Of a stretch of 17,373 nucleotides of DNA, positions 1 through 9,500 are shown in pieces (position 1 is the first letter of the stretch; the number at the start of each line of letters is the position of its first letter). A program made the position numbers and the translations under genes. The notes beneath the pieces are model-generated. The model ran no database searches. It was not told the origin of the DNA and saw nothing but the letters and a program-made list of their open reading frames with translations. The stretch is from Bacteroidales bacterium UBA5206 (GTDB lineage: Bacteria > Bacteroidota > Bacteroidia > Bacteroidales > Tenuifilaceae), in assembly GCA_002412705.1 (NCBI GenBank), contig DHVO01000034.1, positions 1 through 17,373 of the forward strand. Direction: 5' to 3'.

Positions 1-1014
1 GCCAACCTTAACATTGATGTGCAGCTTGCCGATGGTGTACGGATGAACCTTATCACCTATCTATCGTCTCGCCACCATCAGGAAACATGGGTAAAGGGTG
101 GATATATTCAGTTCGATAGGCTTCCATTCCTAAACAGCGATGCGCTAGACAAGTTAATGGAGTACACAACCATTAAGGTTGGTCACATGGAGATAAATTA
201 TGGCGATGGGCATTTCCGTCGCTCCGACAACGGAAATGCGCTGTACAATCCATTTATTGAGAACTACATTCTAGATGCCTTCACCACCGAAATTGGAGGA
301 GAGATTTATTTCCAGAACAAAGGAATGATAGCTATGCTGGGTATTGCAGGCGGCGAAATTAAGGGTGATGTACTTGAGCCTGCAGTTGTTGCCAACGACG
401 ACAAGGCAAAGAAAAGCCCATCATTCTATGGTAAGTTGGGTTACGACAAGCAGCTAACGGAGGATTTCCGACTAAGGGTCACTGGTTCTGCTTACCATAC
501 TGCAAGTTCTGTTAACAATGTGCTTTATGGTGGCGATAGAGCTGGTTCCCACTACTACTTTGTTATGGAGAACCAATCAACAACAAGCCAGTTCTATTCT
601 GGCAGGTTGCAACCTGGTTTTAAGGATAAGGTAACTTCCTTTACTGGTAACCTGTTTATGAAATACCGTGGTCTCGAGTTCTTTGGCACATACGAGAATG
701 CCAAAGGGCGTGCACAAAATGAAACAACAGAGCGTACCGTAGATCAGGTTGCTGCAGAACTGGTTTACCGATTTGGTTCTAAGGAGAACGTATTTGTTGG
801 CGCTCGTTACAACAATGTAAACGCAGAGGTTGCTGGTATTGCCAACGAGGTTAGCATTAACAGAATGCAGCTTGGTGCTGGCTGGTTTATAACCAAAAAC
901 TTACTGCTTAAGGGCGAGTACGTAAACCAGAAGTACCTTGATTACCCTAACACCAGCATTTTGCACGAGGGTAAATTCAATGGATTTGTAGTTGAAGCTA
1001 TTGTTGGCTTCTAA
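1..1014 (+). CDS. Outer-membrane beta-barrel (porin-like) protein, 5' truncated
   Basis: The frame is open from base 1 to the TAA at 1012-1014, so the real start lies outside the window; a GTG at 19 is not a credible start because the frame continues upstream. About 337 residues are visible. They alternate polar and aromatic/hydrophobic residues in short strands separated by Gly/Asn/Asp-rich turns (for example GHMEINYGDGHFRR and VFVGARYNNV), as in transmembrane beta-strands. The last residue is Phe (VEAIVGF), the usual C-terminal signal for insertion by the BAM machinery. I infer an outer-membrane porin-like protein of the kind common in Bacteroidota, but I cannot name the family or substrate. 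It is followed by an inverted-repeat element and then a separate YceI-like gene. Barrel-type outer-membrane location is fairly secure; transport function is not shown. Confidence 0.7.
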   Translation, partial: ANLNIDVQLADGVRMNLITYLSSRHHQETWVKGGYIQFDRLPFLNSDALDKLMEYTTIKVGHMEINYGDGHFRRSDNGNALYNPFIENYILDAFTTEIGGEIYFQNKGMIAMLGIAGGEIKGDVLEPAVVANDDKAKKSPSFYGKLGYDKQLTEDFRLRVTGSAYHTASSVNNVLYGGDRAGSHYYFVMENQSTTSQFYSGRLQPGFKDKVTSFTGNLFMKYRGLEFFGTYENAKGRAQNETTERTVDQVAAELVYRFGSKENVFVGARYNNVNAEVAGIANEVSINRMQLGAGWFITKNLLLKGEYVNQKYLDYPNTSILHEGKFNGFVVEAIVGF

Positions 1015-1027
1015 CAAAAAGAAACAG

Positions 1028-1140
1028 GCTGTCCAAAACATAAGCATGGAGCATAAACGGTTTGGGTTGGTTTAGTAAAGAGAGAAGTTAACACGTAATG
1101 CTCACTTTTTTACAACTACTGCTTTTATGTTTTGGACAGC
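1028..1140. repeat. 113-bp element bounded by perfect 16-bp inverted repeats
   Basis: The left arm GCTGTCCAAAACATAA (1028-1043) is the exact reverse complement of TTATGTTTTGGACAGC (1125-1140). Inside it, GAGCAT (1049-1054) pairs with ATGCTC (1098-1103), and ACG (1057-1059) can pair with CGT (1094-1096), so the whole element could fold into one long hairpin. It begins 13 bp after the porin stop and ends 43 bp before the YceI start. The distance between arms is long for a Rho-independent terminator, and there is no clear T-run after the right arm. A small non-autonomous transposable element (MITE) or an mRNA 3'-end structure are both possible. No second copy and no clear target duplication is visible in the window. 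Confidence 0.6.
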
Positions 1141-1183
1141 TATTTTACTATCACTCAGCATAATTAAACAGACTCATTAGCAA

Positions 1184-1810
1184 ATGCTTACCCCGTTACT
1201 GTTTGCGCTATTTTTTTCTCCCGATAACAATGCCCCACTTGCAATGGAGGTAAAATACTCTGTTGATGCCACAAGTAGCATAAAAATCACTGGAGAGAGC
1301 AATGTAAGCCCTTTTGAATGCTTATATTCCGAGGGTTTACCAGCTGGGTACGTAACAATAATTATGGATGGTGTAGCGGATCAAGAATTTGAGTTCTCAA
1401 AATCGGCACTTGACATTAAGATAAAATCTTTTGATTGCAAAAATTCGCTAATGAACAGGGATTTGTACAATGCCATGAATGCTGATAAAAATCCGTTTAT
1501 ACGCATTGAGCTCCAAAAAGCATTCTTCATTAAGTCCAATAGCGATTTGCATCCTCAAAGCGATTTAACTGTAGAAATATCGCTAACAATTAACGAAACC
1601 TGCAAAAGGGAACTAATTGATTTAAAAATTGAGGAAACGGCCAGTAACATGATAAAAATAACTGGGAGCAAAAGCATTAGAATGACCGATTATAATATAA
1701 CCCCACCATCGGCCATGATGGGGTTAATAAAAGTAAAAAATCTTATTACTATTGATTTTGAACTAATAGTTAAAACCGGAGGAATAAATACCTACGCACT
1801 GGCTAGTTAG
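1184..1810 (+). CDS. YceI-like family protein, probably exported
   Basis: This 208-residue protein has a short hydrophobic N-terminus (LLFALFFS) that may be a signal peptide. It then shows the YceI pattern: an early strand with SSIKITGESNVSPFEC, a middle block KSFDCKNSLMNRDLYNAM followed by NPFIRIEL, and a late MTDYNITPPSAMMGLIKVKN stretch before the final strand. Length fits the family, which forms a lipocalin-like barrel binding isoprenoid or amphiphilic ligands in the periplasm. Three Cys residues, in FECL, FDCK and ETCK, could form a disulfide. The ATG at 1184 is the only sensible start for the signal-like segment. The 3' end overlaps the convergent sensor gene by 8 bp. Family assignment rests on motif pattern only, and the ligand is unknown. 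Confidence 0.7.
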   Translation: MLTPLLFALFFSPDNNAPLAMEVKYSVDATSSIKITGESNVSPFECLYSEGLPAGYVTIIMDGVADQEFEFSKSALDIKIKSFDCKNSLMNRDLYNAMNADKNPFIRIELQKAFFIKSNSDLHPQSDLTVEISLTINETCKRELIDLKIEETASNMIKITGSKSIRMTDYNITPPSAMMGLIKVKNLITIDFELIVKTGGINTYALAS

Positions 1811-3800
1811 CCTTAAACTTCTCATACATTTCGCGGTAGTATTCCAATTCACTCAAACTGTGCCTCATATTTTCTTCTTTTTGTTGCAGCAATTCTGCCT
1901 GTTGCTTGAACTGACCTATTAAATTAAGGTTCTCCTCGTTCATCCTTACGGTTTTTATACTTCCTGCAATAATATCGGCACAGCGCTTTAGTAGGTTTAT
2001 CTCTGCTTCGGTGAATTCATTAAACGAGGCAATTTCTACTACACCTACCGCTTGCTCTTCGTAAATCATAGGGATAAGAAGTAGCGACTTGGGTGTTGAT
2101 TTACCTAGCCCCGAAGAAACTTTCAAGTAATTATCGGGTACATCGGTAATATGCCGAATCTCTTTATCGGTAAAGGTAGCACCAACCAGTCCATTGCCTG
2201 GGTAAACAACGTTATTGGCCAGTTTATAATCGGTTCCGCAACCATAATTAGCAACCATCTCCAGCACCTGATTCCCTTCCGCATCTTTATCTGCAAGAAA
2301 CATTGCTCCAACCCTAGCATCAACGTACTTAATCATATCAACCAAAGCCCTATTGCTAAGCATTTTAAAGTCACTTTTATTCTGCGATATTATCTCGTTT
2401 ACCAGTGCAATGCCATTATTAACCCAGGTTTGAATCTTCTCCTTTTCTTGATGCATAATGAGCTCATCGTGCTGCGCTTGCAGCTGTGTGGTGCGCTCCT
2501 CTATGCGCTGCTCAAGGGTTTCCTTTTCATGAGTTAGCTCCACACTTAGCTTCTCGTTCTGGTTAATGGCTACAGCCGATTTTCGGGTAATGGTAATGGA
2601 TTGCAAAAGCATAAACGTACCCAATCCGTATTGCGCCAAATAAGCGGTTTGAATAATGCCCATGCTACTAAGCACATCGTTTATTGCCGTTGCATAAAGC
2701 AAAAACATACCTATAAAGGTTGGTAGTGCAGCCGAGCGACGGCGGAAGGTTGCCACAAGCAAAACTCCAAATGTTAGATAAAGTCCTCCAACAAGGATAT
2801 AAAGTTCGTAAAGCAATCTAAACTTACCATAGGTGTTTGCAGGGGTTAGTATAACCAAAAGTGATATTACAGTTCCTAGCACAATAAGGGTTTGCATAAC
2901 TCTTTTGGGAAAATCGGTTTTAAACAACGAGTAGATAAATAGCGCAAACAAGGGAATTGTTCCAAAGCCCGATAAATTATCGAGTTTAACAAGCAGTTCC
3001 CAGTTGATGTTTGGAAAAATATAGGCCAAAATCCTATCGCCAGTTGTTATATTCCTAAAAATCATAACCAAACACACTATGCTAAAGTAAAGGTTAGACC
3101 GATCTTTGCGCCTAAAAAAGAACATATTAAGGTGATTGATACCAATAACAAGGATAATACCCACAATAATTAGGTTAAGGATATCCATGAATCGGGTTTC
3201 GGCAGTGAGCTGCTTAAATGTGCTCAGGTAAATTGGTTGTTGTAAACCAGCCCTTTGGTGCGAGTAGTTTACCACATTAAAAACAATATCTATGTTTGAC
3301 GTGCTATCAACACGTGGATCAAGAACAAAGGAAACATCCTGATACTTAAATTGGGGTTTTGCGGTCTCCTTGTTGGTATCGGGAGTGCCCACCTCGGTAA
3401 TTAACTTGCCATTAACCCATAGTTTATAGCTCGAAAAGACAGAGGGAACTTTAAGTCCGTAAATAGTTACATCTACATCCTTACGTTTTTTAACTACAAG
3501 TCGGTAGGTTGCATACCCCTGATTTGGCAGCTTTTCGCCATCTATTTTATAGCTAACCCATGATTTTGGTACAGGCACAAACATGGAGCTTTTCTCTATT
3601 GTGGAGTCGCTTAGCTGGGCTGGAGTTAATAGCTGGTTCCAGTAAAATTCCCACTCTCCTTGCAGCTTAATTGGCTCGAGATTCACGGGGCTAGCGGTTC
3701 CCAAATCCAGAATACCTTTGCTAATTGAAAAGTTTGTGTTTGATGTGGCGCTAAGTACAGCGCAAAGAAAAATAAGAGTTAGAGCTAATTTCGATTTCAT
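1803..3800 (-). CDS. 7TM-DISM membrane sensor with GAF domain and no output domain
   Basis: This 665-residue protein starts at the ATG at 3798-3800, which places MKSKLALTLIFLCAVLSA as the signal peptide; a TTG three codons upstream is less likely. Residues about 25-200 form an extracytoplasmic beta-rich domain containing LQGEWEFYWNQLL, typical of the 7TMR-DISM extracellular sensing modules. Residues about 204-405 hold seven hydrophobic helices of the 7TMR-DISM type. A coiled coil follows (about 410-455), then a GAF domain (about 455-615, with YPGNGLVGATF and SLLLIPMIYEEQAVGVVEIA), and a second coiled coil to the end. No histidine kinase, GGDEF, SpoIIE or LytTR domain is present, so it probably signals through a partner. 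The ligand is unknown. It is transcribed away from the TPR/PD40 gene and converges with the YceI-like gene. Confidence 0.85.
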   Translation of the reverse strand: MKSKLALTLIFLCAVLSATSNTNFSISKGILDLGTASPVNLEPIKLQGEWEFYWNQLLTPAQLSDSTIEKSSMFVPVPKSWVSYKIDGEKLPNQGYATYRLVVKKRKDVDVTIYGLKVPSVFSSYKLWVNGKLITEVGTPDTNKETAKPQFKYQDVSFVLDPRVDSTSNIDIVFNVVNYSHQRAGLQQPIYLSTFKQLTAETRFMDILNLIIVGIILVIGINHLNMFFFRRKDRSNLYFSIVCLVMIFRNITTGDRILAYIFPNINWELLVKLDNLSGFGTIPLFALFIYSLFKTDFPKRVMQTLIVLGTVISLLVILTPANTYGKFRLLYELYILVGGLYLTFGVLLVATFRRRSAALPTFIGMFLLYATAINDVLSSMGIIQTAYLAQYGLGTFMLLQSITITRKSAVAINQNEKLSVELTHEKETLEQRIEERTTQLQAQHDELIMHQEKEKIQTWVNNGIALVNEIISQNKSDFKMLSNRALVDMIKYVDARVGAMFLADKDAEGNQVLEMVANYGCGTDYKLANNVVYPGNGLVGATFTDKEIRHITDVPDNYLKVSSGLGKSTPKSLLLIPMIYEEQAVGVVEIASFNEFTEAEINLLKRCADIIAGSIKTVRMNEENLNLIGQFKQQAELLQQKEENMRHSLSELEYYREMYEKFKAN

Positions 3801-4122
3801 TTTAAACAAAATTTACAATACTAGATGGTGTTTGCTGCAAATTGGCCTTCATGTTTTTCCCAATTCATAATTAAATCTACTGCAATAAATTGATAGAATA
3901 AAACCATACATAAAAAAATAGTACCACAGAATTGTTTATTTCTGCAACAAAGCCCTAAATATTTTGGCGGATCACATTACCATACTGCACACAACTAGCA
4001 GCTTATTAGCCTAAGGTTTAAACCTATTCATGCAATAATTGCTTACAGTAGTGTAAATTATATAGTGTTCATATGCATTTTTCGTTAATACAATTGTTAA
4101 ATTAGTGAACAACTTTTACTAC
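3801..4122. other. Divergent intergenic region, 322 bp
   Basis: This AT-rich spacer separates the minus-strand sensor from the plus-strand TPR/PD40 gene, so promoters for both should lie here. I looked on both strands for the Bacteroidota -7 box TAnnTTTG with an upstream TTTG and found no convincing match. No tRNA, terminator hairpin or extended repeat was seen. Short ORFs here do not look coding. Confidence 0.5.
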
Positions 4123-6435
4123 ATGCGAAAACTTATACCATTATTAACGCTCCTTATTTCGTTTCACGTTGCAGTTGGGCAGAACTGGAATAGGATATAC
4201 GAGCTCGATCGCGAAGCGGAGTTCCTTATAATGGATAAACAATTTGACAAGGCTGCCAAGAACTACATTTCTATACTAAAGGAATTAAAAGGTAACGCAA
4301 ACATCAAGTTTAGAATAGGATATTGCCTACTAAACACCGATTCAAACTACGCAGAGGCTATTCCCTACCTAGAAGAGGCATCGCAAGACGTTTCGCCCGA
4401 CAATGAAACGGGTTCGGTTAAGGAAACCCAAGCTCCCATTGAAGCCATATTCTTACTAGGTAATGCTTACCGAATGGCAAATAAGCTGAACAAGGCGAAG
4501 GAGATGTATGAAAAGTACAAATCGCTGCTAAAGCCCGACGACGATCTCCTTCCTTTGGTTAACCAGTATATAAAGAATTGCGATAATGCCATTGAGTTCC
4601 AAAAAGATCCACTTATAGCAACCTTACAGCATTTAGGTGATACGCTAAACGACGCCAACTCCAACTTTAACCCAGTGATATCTGGCGATGGCAATACTCT
4701 AGCCTTTACCTCCATTACTCGGCTGGGATTTGAAGTCCTTGTGTCGAAAAAAACGAATGGAACTTGGGAGCAACCCAAAAAGATAGGCAAGCAACTTAGA
4801 GTAAACTATCTAAAAACAAGCAGTATATCATTTGACGGCACAGAACTTTACCTTAGCGTTGATGACCCTAGAAATGCCGACATATACGTAAGCAAACTAG
4901 TTAAAAACAAGTGGAGTGGTGCCGAAAAGCTCGACAAAACTGTTAATAGCAAGTACAACGAAACACATGCATCGGTATCACGCGATGGACAAACCCTCTA
5001 TTTTGCCAGCGACAGAAAAGGCGGTGCAGGAGGCTTGGATATTTACCGCTCAAAAAGAGACTCTAAGGGAAAGTGGGGCGAAGCCGAAAGTATTGCTGCA
5101 ATAAACACCAAGTTTAATGAGACCAGTCCCTTCCTTACCCACGATGGGAAGTATCTTTACTTTGCCTCGGAGGGGCACAACTCTATGGGTGGTTTTGATA
5201 TTTTTTACATAGACATTAACAATCCCACAAAGGTTTACAACCTAGGCTACCCAGTAAACAACACCAAGGATAATGTGTTTTACAACCCAATTGAGCATTT
5301 AAGAAGTGGATTAATTGCAACTTTCAACGACAAAAGCGTTGGACAGAATGATATTTATATGGTAACCATTACTCCGAGTGTTAGGCTAATAGCAGAGGTT
5401 AGCAACGCCGTATCGAGCCCTATAAGCCTTACAATTAAGGATGAAGCATCGGGGAAAGAGCAAACCTTTACTGCTCCTGCCAATAATCCCAACGCCATTG
5501 CCACAAGGATCCCTGCTGGCAGCTACTCTGCTGTAGTAACAAGCACAGGATTCACCCCATTTACAAGCCCGTTAAGCATTCCTGAAAGCTACTCGCAACC
5601 TGAGTATAGATTATCAGCATTACTGAAAGAGCCCGAAAAGGCTCCTGTTCCTATAGCCCAAGTTGCAGAACCCGTTACACCCAAGCCGCAAGAATTGGTT
5701 AAGCCAGTTCCAGTTCCTGCACAAACGGCTGAACCTATAGTATCTAAGGTTAAAGAAGAGATTAAGCCTGATGTTACACTTGCAAAAGCAACCGAGCTCC
5801 CCAAAGTAGAGGAAAAACAGCCAGAAACAAGAAAAGTAGAAGCGCCTAAAGAAGAACCCCAAAAGGCTAAACCAAAAGTAGAAGCAAAGAGAGAGGCTCA
5901 ACCCACACCTAAAGTAAAGAAAGCAGAAGAAGCGCCCAAGGCCAAACCCGCTATTGCACAAAAGCCTATACAAATTAAGGCCGATACTACTAGTAAGGGT
6001 GCATTTAAAGCATACACCGTGCAGCTTATTGCGCTAAAAAATCCTGTAAACCTTGAGTTTTTCGATAACGATTTTGATGTAATGGTAACACTAACTAAAA
6101 GCGACAGCCTTTATCGTTACACTACAGGGATATACAAAACTGTGACAGAGGCCAATGAGGCTGCCCAAAAGCTTAGAGACGCAGGTTATACTACGTGCTT
6201 TGTGAAAGGTGTTTACAGCTACCCTAGCTATACAATTCAGCTTATGGCGCTAGTTCAACCTGCTGATCCTGCAATATTTGCAAATCTACCCGAGGTATCG
6301 TATAGCAAAGGAGCCGACAACCTATTTAGATACACATATGGAGCCTACGAGTCGCGCGACGAAGCCCTATTGGTTATTAATGATATTAAAGCCGCTGTAA
6401 ACCAATCGGTTTTTGTTAAGCGAACGGGGAAGTAA
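4123..6435 (+). CDS. Secreted TPR / PD40 beta-propeller protein with two C-terminal SPOR-like repeats
   Basis: I choose the ATG at 4123 over the in-frame GTG at 4105, because it puts the signal peptide MRKLIPLLTLLISFHVAVGQ at the N-terminus; the product is then 770 residues. Residues about 25-160 look like TPR helices. Residues 177 to about 410 carry PD40/WD40-like repeats (ISGDGNTLAF, VSRDGQTLYFASDRKG, LTHDGKYLYFASEGHN). Residues about 417-495 resemble a PEGA or carboxypeptidase-regulatory-like beta domain. Residues about 498-626 are a Pro/Lys/Glu-rich linker. Two SPOR-like units end the protein, beginning AYTVQLIAL and SYTIQLMAL and ending CFVKG and VFVKR. SPOR domains bind denuded peptidoglycan, so I infer a periplasmic, wall-anchored scaffold. 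The TPR-PD40 part resembles PorE-type proteins, which normally end in an OmpA-like domain. No partner genes are adjacent. Confidence 0.8.
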   Translation: MRKLIPLLTLLISFHVAVGQNWNRIYELDREAEFLIMDKQFDKAAKNYISILKELKGNANIKFRIGYCLLNTDSNYAEAIPYLEEASQDVSPDNETGSVKETQAPIEAIFLLGNAYRMANKLNKAKEMYEKYKSLLKPDDDLLPLVNQYIKNCDNAIEFQKDPLIATLQHLGDTLNDANSNFNPVISGDGNTLAFTSITRLGFEVLVSKKTNGTWEQPKKIGKQLRVNYLKTSSISFDGTELYLSVDDPRNADIYVSKLVKNKWSGAEKLDKTVNSKYNETHASVSRDGQTLYFASDRKGGAGGLDIYRSKRDSKGKWGEAESIAAINTKFNETSPFLTHDGKYLYFASEGHNSMGGFDIFYIDINNPTKVYNLGYPVNNTKDNVFYNPIEHLRSGLIATFNDKSVGQNDIYMVTITPSVRLIAEVSNAVSSPISLTIKDEASGKEQTFTAPANNPNAIATRIPAGSYSAVVTSTGFTPFTSPLSIPESYSQPEYRLSALLKEPEKAPVPIAQVAEPVTPKPQELVKPVPVPAQTAEPIVSKVKEEIKPDVTLAKATELPKVEEKQPETRKVEAPKEEPQKAKPKVEAKREAQPTPKVKKAEEAPKAKPAIAQKPIQIKADTTSKGAFKAYTVQLIALKNPVNLEFFDNDFDVMVTLTKSDSLYRYTTGIYKTVTEANEAAQKLRDAGYTTCFVKGVYSYPSYTIQLMALVQPADPAIFANLPEVSYSKGADNLFRYTYGAYESRDEALLVINDIKAAVNQSVFVKRTGK

Positions 6436-6543
6436 TGTTTAATAACCATTTCAATTAGGATAAAAACATCCTCTCACTACCATTTCTTTCGTATTTTTAA
6501 GAGCAAATTGTAGCAAAACCAATGCTATAATTGTTAGTGAGGT

Positions 6544-9500
6544 ATGCAGACAAAGTTAAAGTCTAAAGCCCTCGAGGCTAATCTTGAAGAAACAAGTAAC
6601 GTAACCATAAATCTCCCCGATTCGCACAGGTGGTTATTATCCCTATCCGAGAATCAGTATGGAATAAATCAGCATACCGCTGAATTTTTGAGGGAGCTTA
6701 ACCACCCGTATTTAAACATTGAGTTCCTTAGCGAGGAGATACGTAAGGTGGCTCTTACCGACTTCTGGTTCTATGCTAAAAACACAAATGCAGTAAAGGC
6801 TTTTACAATAACAGTTGATATAATTGGTTATTTGCTAAGCAAAAGCAATTCGGCTCCTGTTACCGATAGACTTTTACTTACAGTTGCTGGATTTATCGAA
6901 CTTATTGGAAAGGAGAACAAGGATTACATCAGCGTGATACTCCAATGCATTAACCTTTACCAGAATGCATTGCTAACGCATAAGCTTAACGTTTTGCAGA
7001 ATGCCAGCAGCATTAAGAAAAAACTATCATTTCTTACAGCAAATTCAAGTACAGAAAAAGAGTACTTTAATTTACTAAATGCAATAGCTGTTGAAACGGT
7101 TGACACATGGGAACAGCACTCGCAAATTGAACACTGGTTGCAAAGGGAAAACAAGCATTTCCCCGACGATAACATCCTTGTTGCACAAAAAGTTGGCGCA
7201 GATTTCTACAAGGAACTAAAGCGGGTTATTGAAACCTCCGACACCCTACTTAAGCTGAGCAAAAATGTACCTTTATACTCCGACATTGCCAACTACCACC
7301 GGCAGCTAATTGATGAGTTTGAAAGCCCAATAAGTCAATTCCACTACTTACTTTACCTCCTTAAGCTGCCCACAATGGAGCATCTTAAAGACTATTTAAT
7401 TTGGGATTTAAACAAGTTGCTCACAAGCATACTAAACGAAATCCCCAATAACCAGATAGAGGGCTTTATTAACGACATTTTTAGGCTGTTCGAGGAGTTG
7501 CAAGTTACCCATAAGTCCATCGTGCTGGACTGTATAGCTACTCTAGGTAAGGAGTTTGCTCGTTTTTTCAACAAAAAGTTGCTGAACCAATTCGAGGAGC
7601 ATGTTATTAGAATAGGATTTACAACTCCAGGAAATGTTTTTATGAGTGAGGATTGGCAGCTAAAAGTCGATCCCAACCACTTAAAGAGCATTAGGGTTTG
7701 GCTAGAACTAATTGAAACTGCCCCTAAACGGTTCGAAAAGCTTTTGGCTGCACTTGTGGTAAACCTAAAACTTGGTGGAATCCTCATTTTTGATACAGAT
7801 TTGTTCCAGCGCGATGTATCAAAGCTACTTAATGCCGAAATTGGCACCGTTTACAAACCCGTTAAGCAGCTATGCCGCATTTTCCCAGTTTACTTTAATC
7901 AGATTGGTGCCGAAGGGGAACTTAGGGATGTTTCAACAGCACTTGATACCCTTTCTAACAGGCAGGACAGGTTAATGCACTTCCTCCGCAAGCAGATACA
8001 TATTGATAGCAACAACAAGCACATTGGCTTTTTACAAACCATTTTACAGTTCTGGGTTGATGGTAACATGGAACCACTAGCGCCCCTCCTACCCTCCGAT
8101 ATTAAGGAGAAGGTTTCTGCTACAAATGAATGGGTTACGCCAATGAGATTGCTAATTGGGCAGGTATCGGAAAGTTTGGGCGTAAAACCAACAGAGCTAC
8201 TCAGCGTAAGGCACGATAGGCTACTAGAGGCCATGGATTCTATTCGCAACGTTGACTCCATCCATAAGGAGAAGCTAATCCACTTCCATCGCATATATCA
8301 CCTTTTAAAGGAGAAGTACTATGCGGATGCTGTTGATATTGTTGCGGAAATAAAGCTTTATGGATGCTTAAACCCCGACGATTTAAAGCAGTTTGACGCT
8401 GCCACAGAAAATGGGAATAAGCTCCAAATGGTTCGATTTGTTTACCTATGCATGGGTAAGCTCAACAGGGTTGTTACCGATAAAAAGAAAAGCGAAGGTT
8501 GGGAAAACATTTACTACAAACGCCATGTAGCTTTTGGCATTCCCTCTATGTATGGGGAGTATCATGAGGCTAAGTTCGAAGCCCTTGGCTTAATCTTTAA
8601 AATGGAAAAATCGGTGGCAAAGCTGATGAAGGATGCTGTTTCCGATCTGAACCTGAGCTACATTACCGCCGATACATTAGTAAAAACCACAGAGCTGCTG
8701 ATGCTATTTTATCAGGGACTTAAACTTGATGGCATCACCAATCAGGGCTTTGAGTCCAACCTAAAAATGCTTAAGTACAGCCTTTCATCGCGCAGCTTCT
8801 CACTACATCAGTACATTAACATCTTTCAGTTCTTAAGCAACAACGTAAAGGAGATTATAAGAAACACTCTATACCGACGTTACGATAGCGCACTGAAACA
8901 GATTATACCCTACTACCTAACTGAACCCGAAAAGCAGAACCCATTAATCAGCATAAATAAAAAAACGGAGGCATTTTATAGGGAAATGCTTTCGTCCACC
9001 TTCCTACTACAGGATTTGGACACGTTTATAACCAACATCCTTTCCAGTCTAAATAGGATGTCGGCGCTGTATAGCCCCGATACTATAAGCAGCATTATGA
9101 GCTTTGATATCGACATGATGATAAGCCCACTATACAGGGAGAATATCAACCTTGACAACAGGGTTTTTATTGGCTCTAAAGGTTTTTTTCTTAAGCAGCT
9201 ATACCTAAATAAGTTCCCTGTTCCTCCCGGATTCATCCTTTCAACAGAAGTTTTTAGGCAGCAGCATACCATTCTATCTCATGCACCGCTTAAAACCGAC
9301 TACGAAAATCTTGTACTTAAGCACATTAAGGAGCTAGAACAGCTAACTGGAAAGAGATATGGGAATCCGGATAACCCGTTACTTCTATCGGTAAGGTCGG
9401 GAACAGCCATTTCCATGCCTGGTGCCATGAACACCTTTTTAAATGTGGGAATGAACGACACCATTGCGCAAGCCCTAAGCTTGCAGCCCAATATGGCCTG

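Noticed and set aside
2151..2537. Plus-strand open frame of 128 codons inside the sensor gene
   Set aside because: It is antisense to the coiled-coil/GAF region, which has clear domain structure on the minus strand; its own translation shows no recognisable domain.
5620..5973. Minus-strand open frame of 117 codons rich in Phe, Cys and Leu
   Set aside because: It mirrors the Lys/Glu/Pro-rich linker of the plus-strand PD40 protein; the odd composition is the reverse complement of AAG/GAA-type codons.
6457..6472. Possible terminator after the PD40 protein gene (AGGAT...ATCCT)
   Set aside because: The stem is only 5 bp with a 6-nt A-rich loop and no T-run after it.
6492..6499. TATTTTTA as a promoter -7 box before the dikinase gene
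   Set aside because: The final G of TAnnTTTG is missing and no TTTG lies 19-21 bp upstream.
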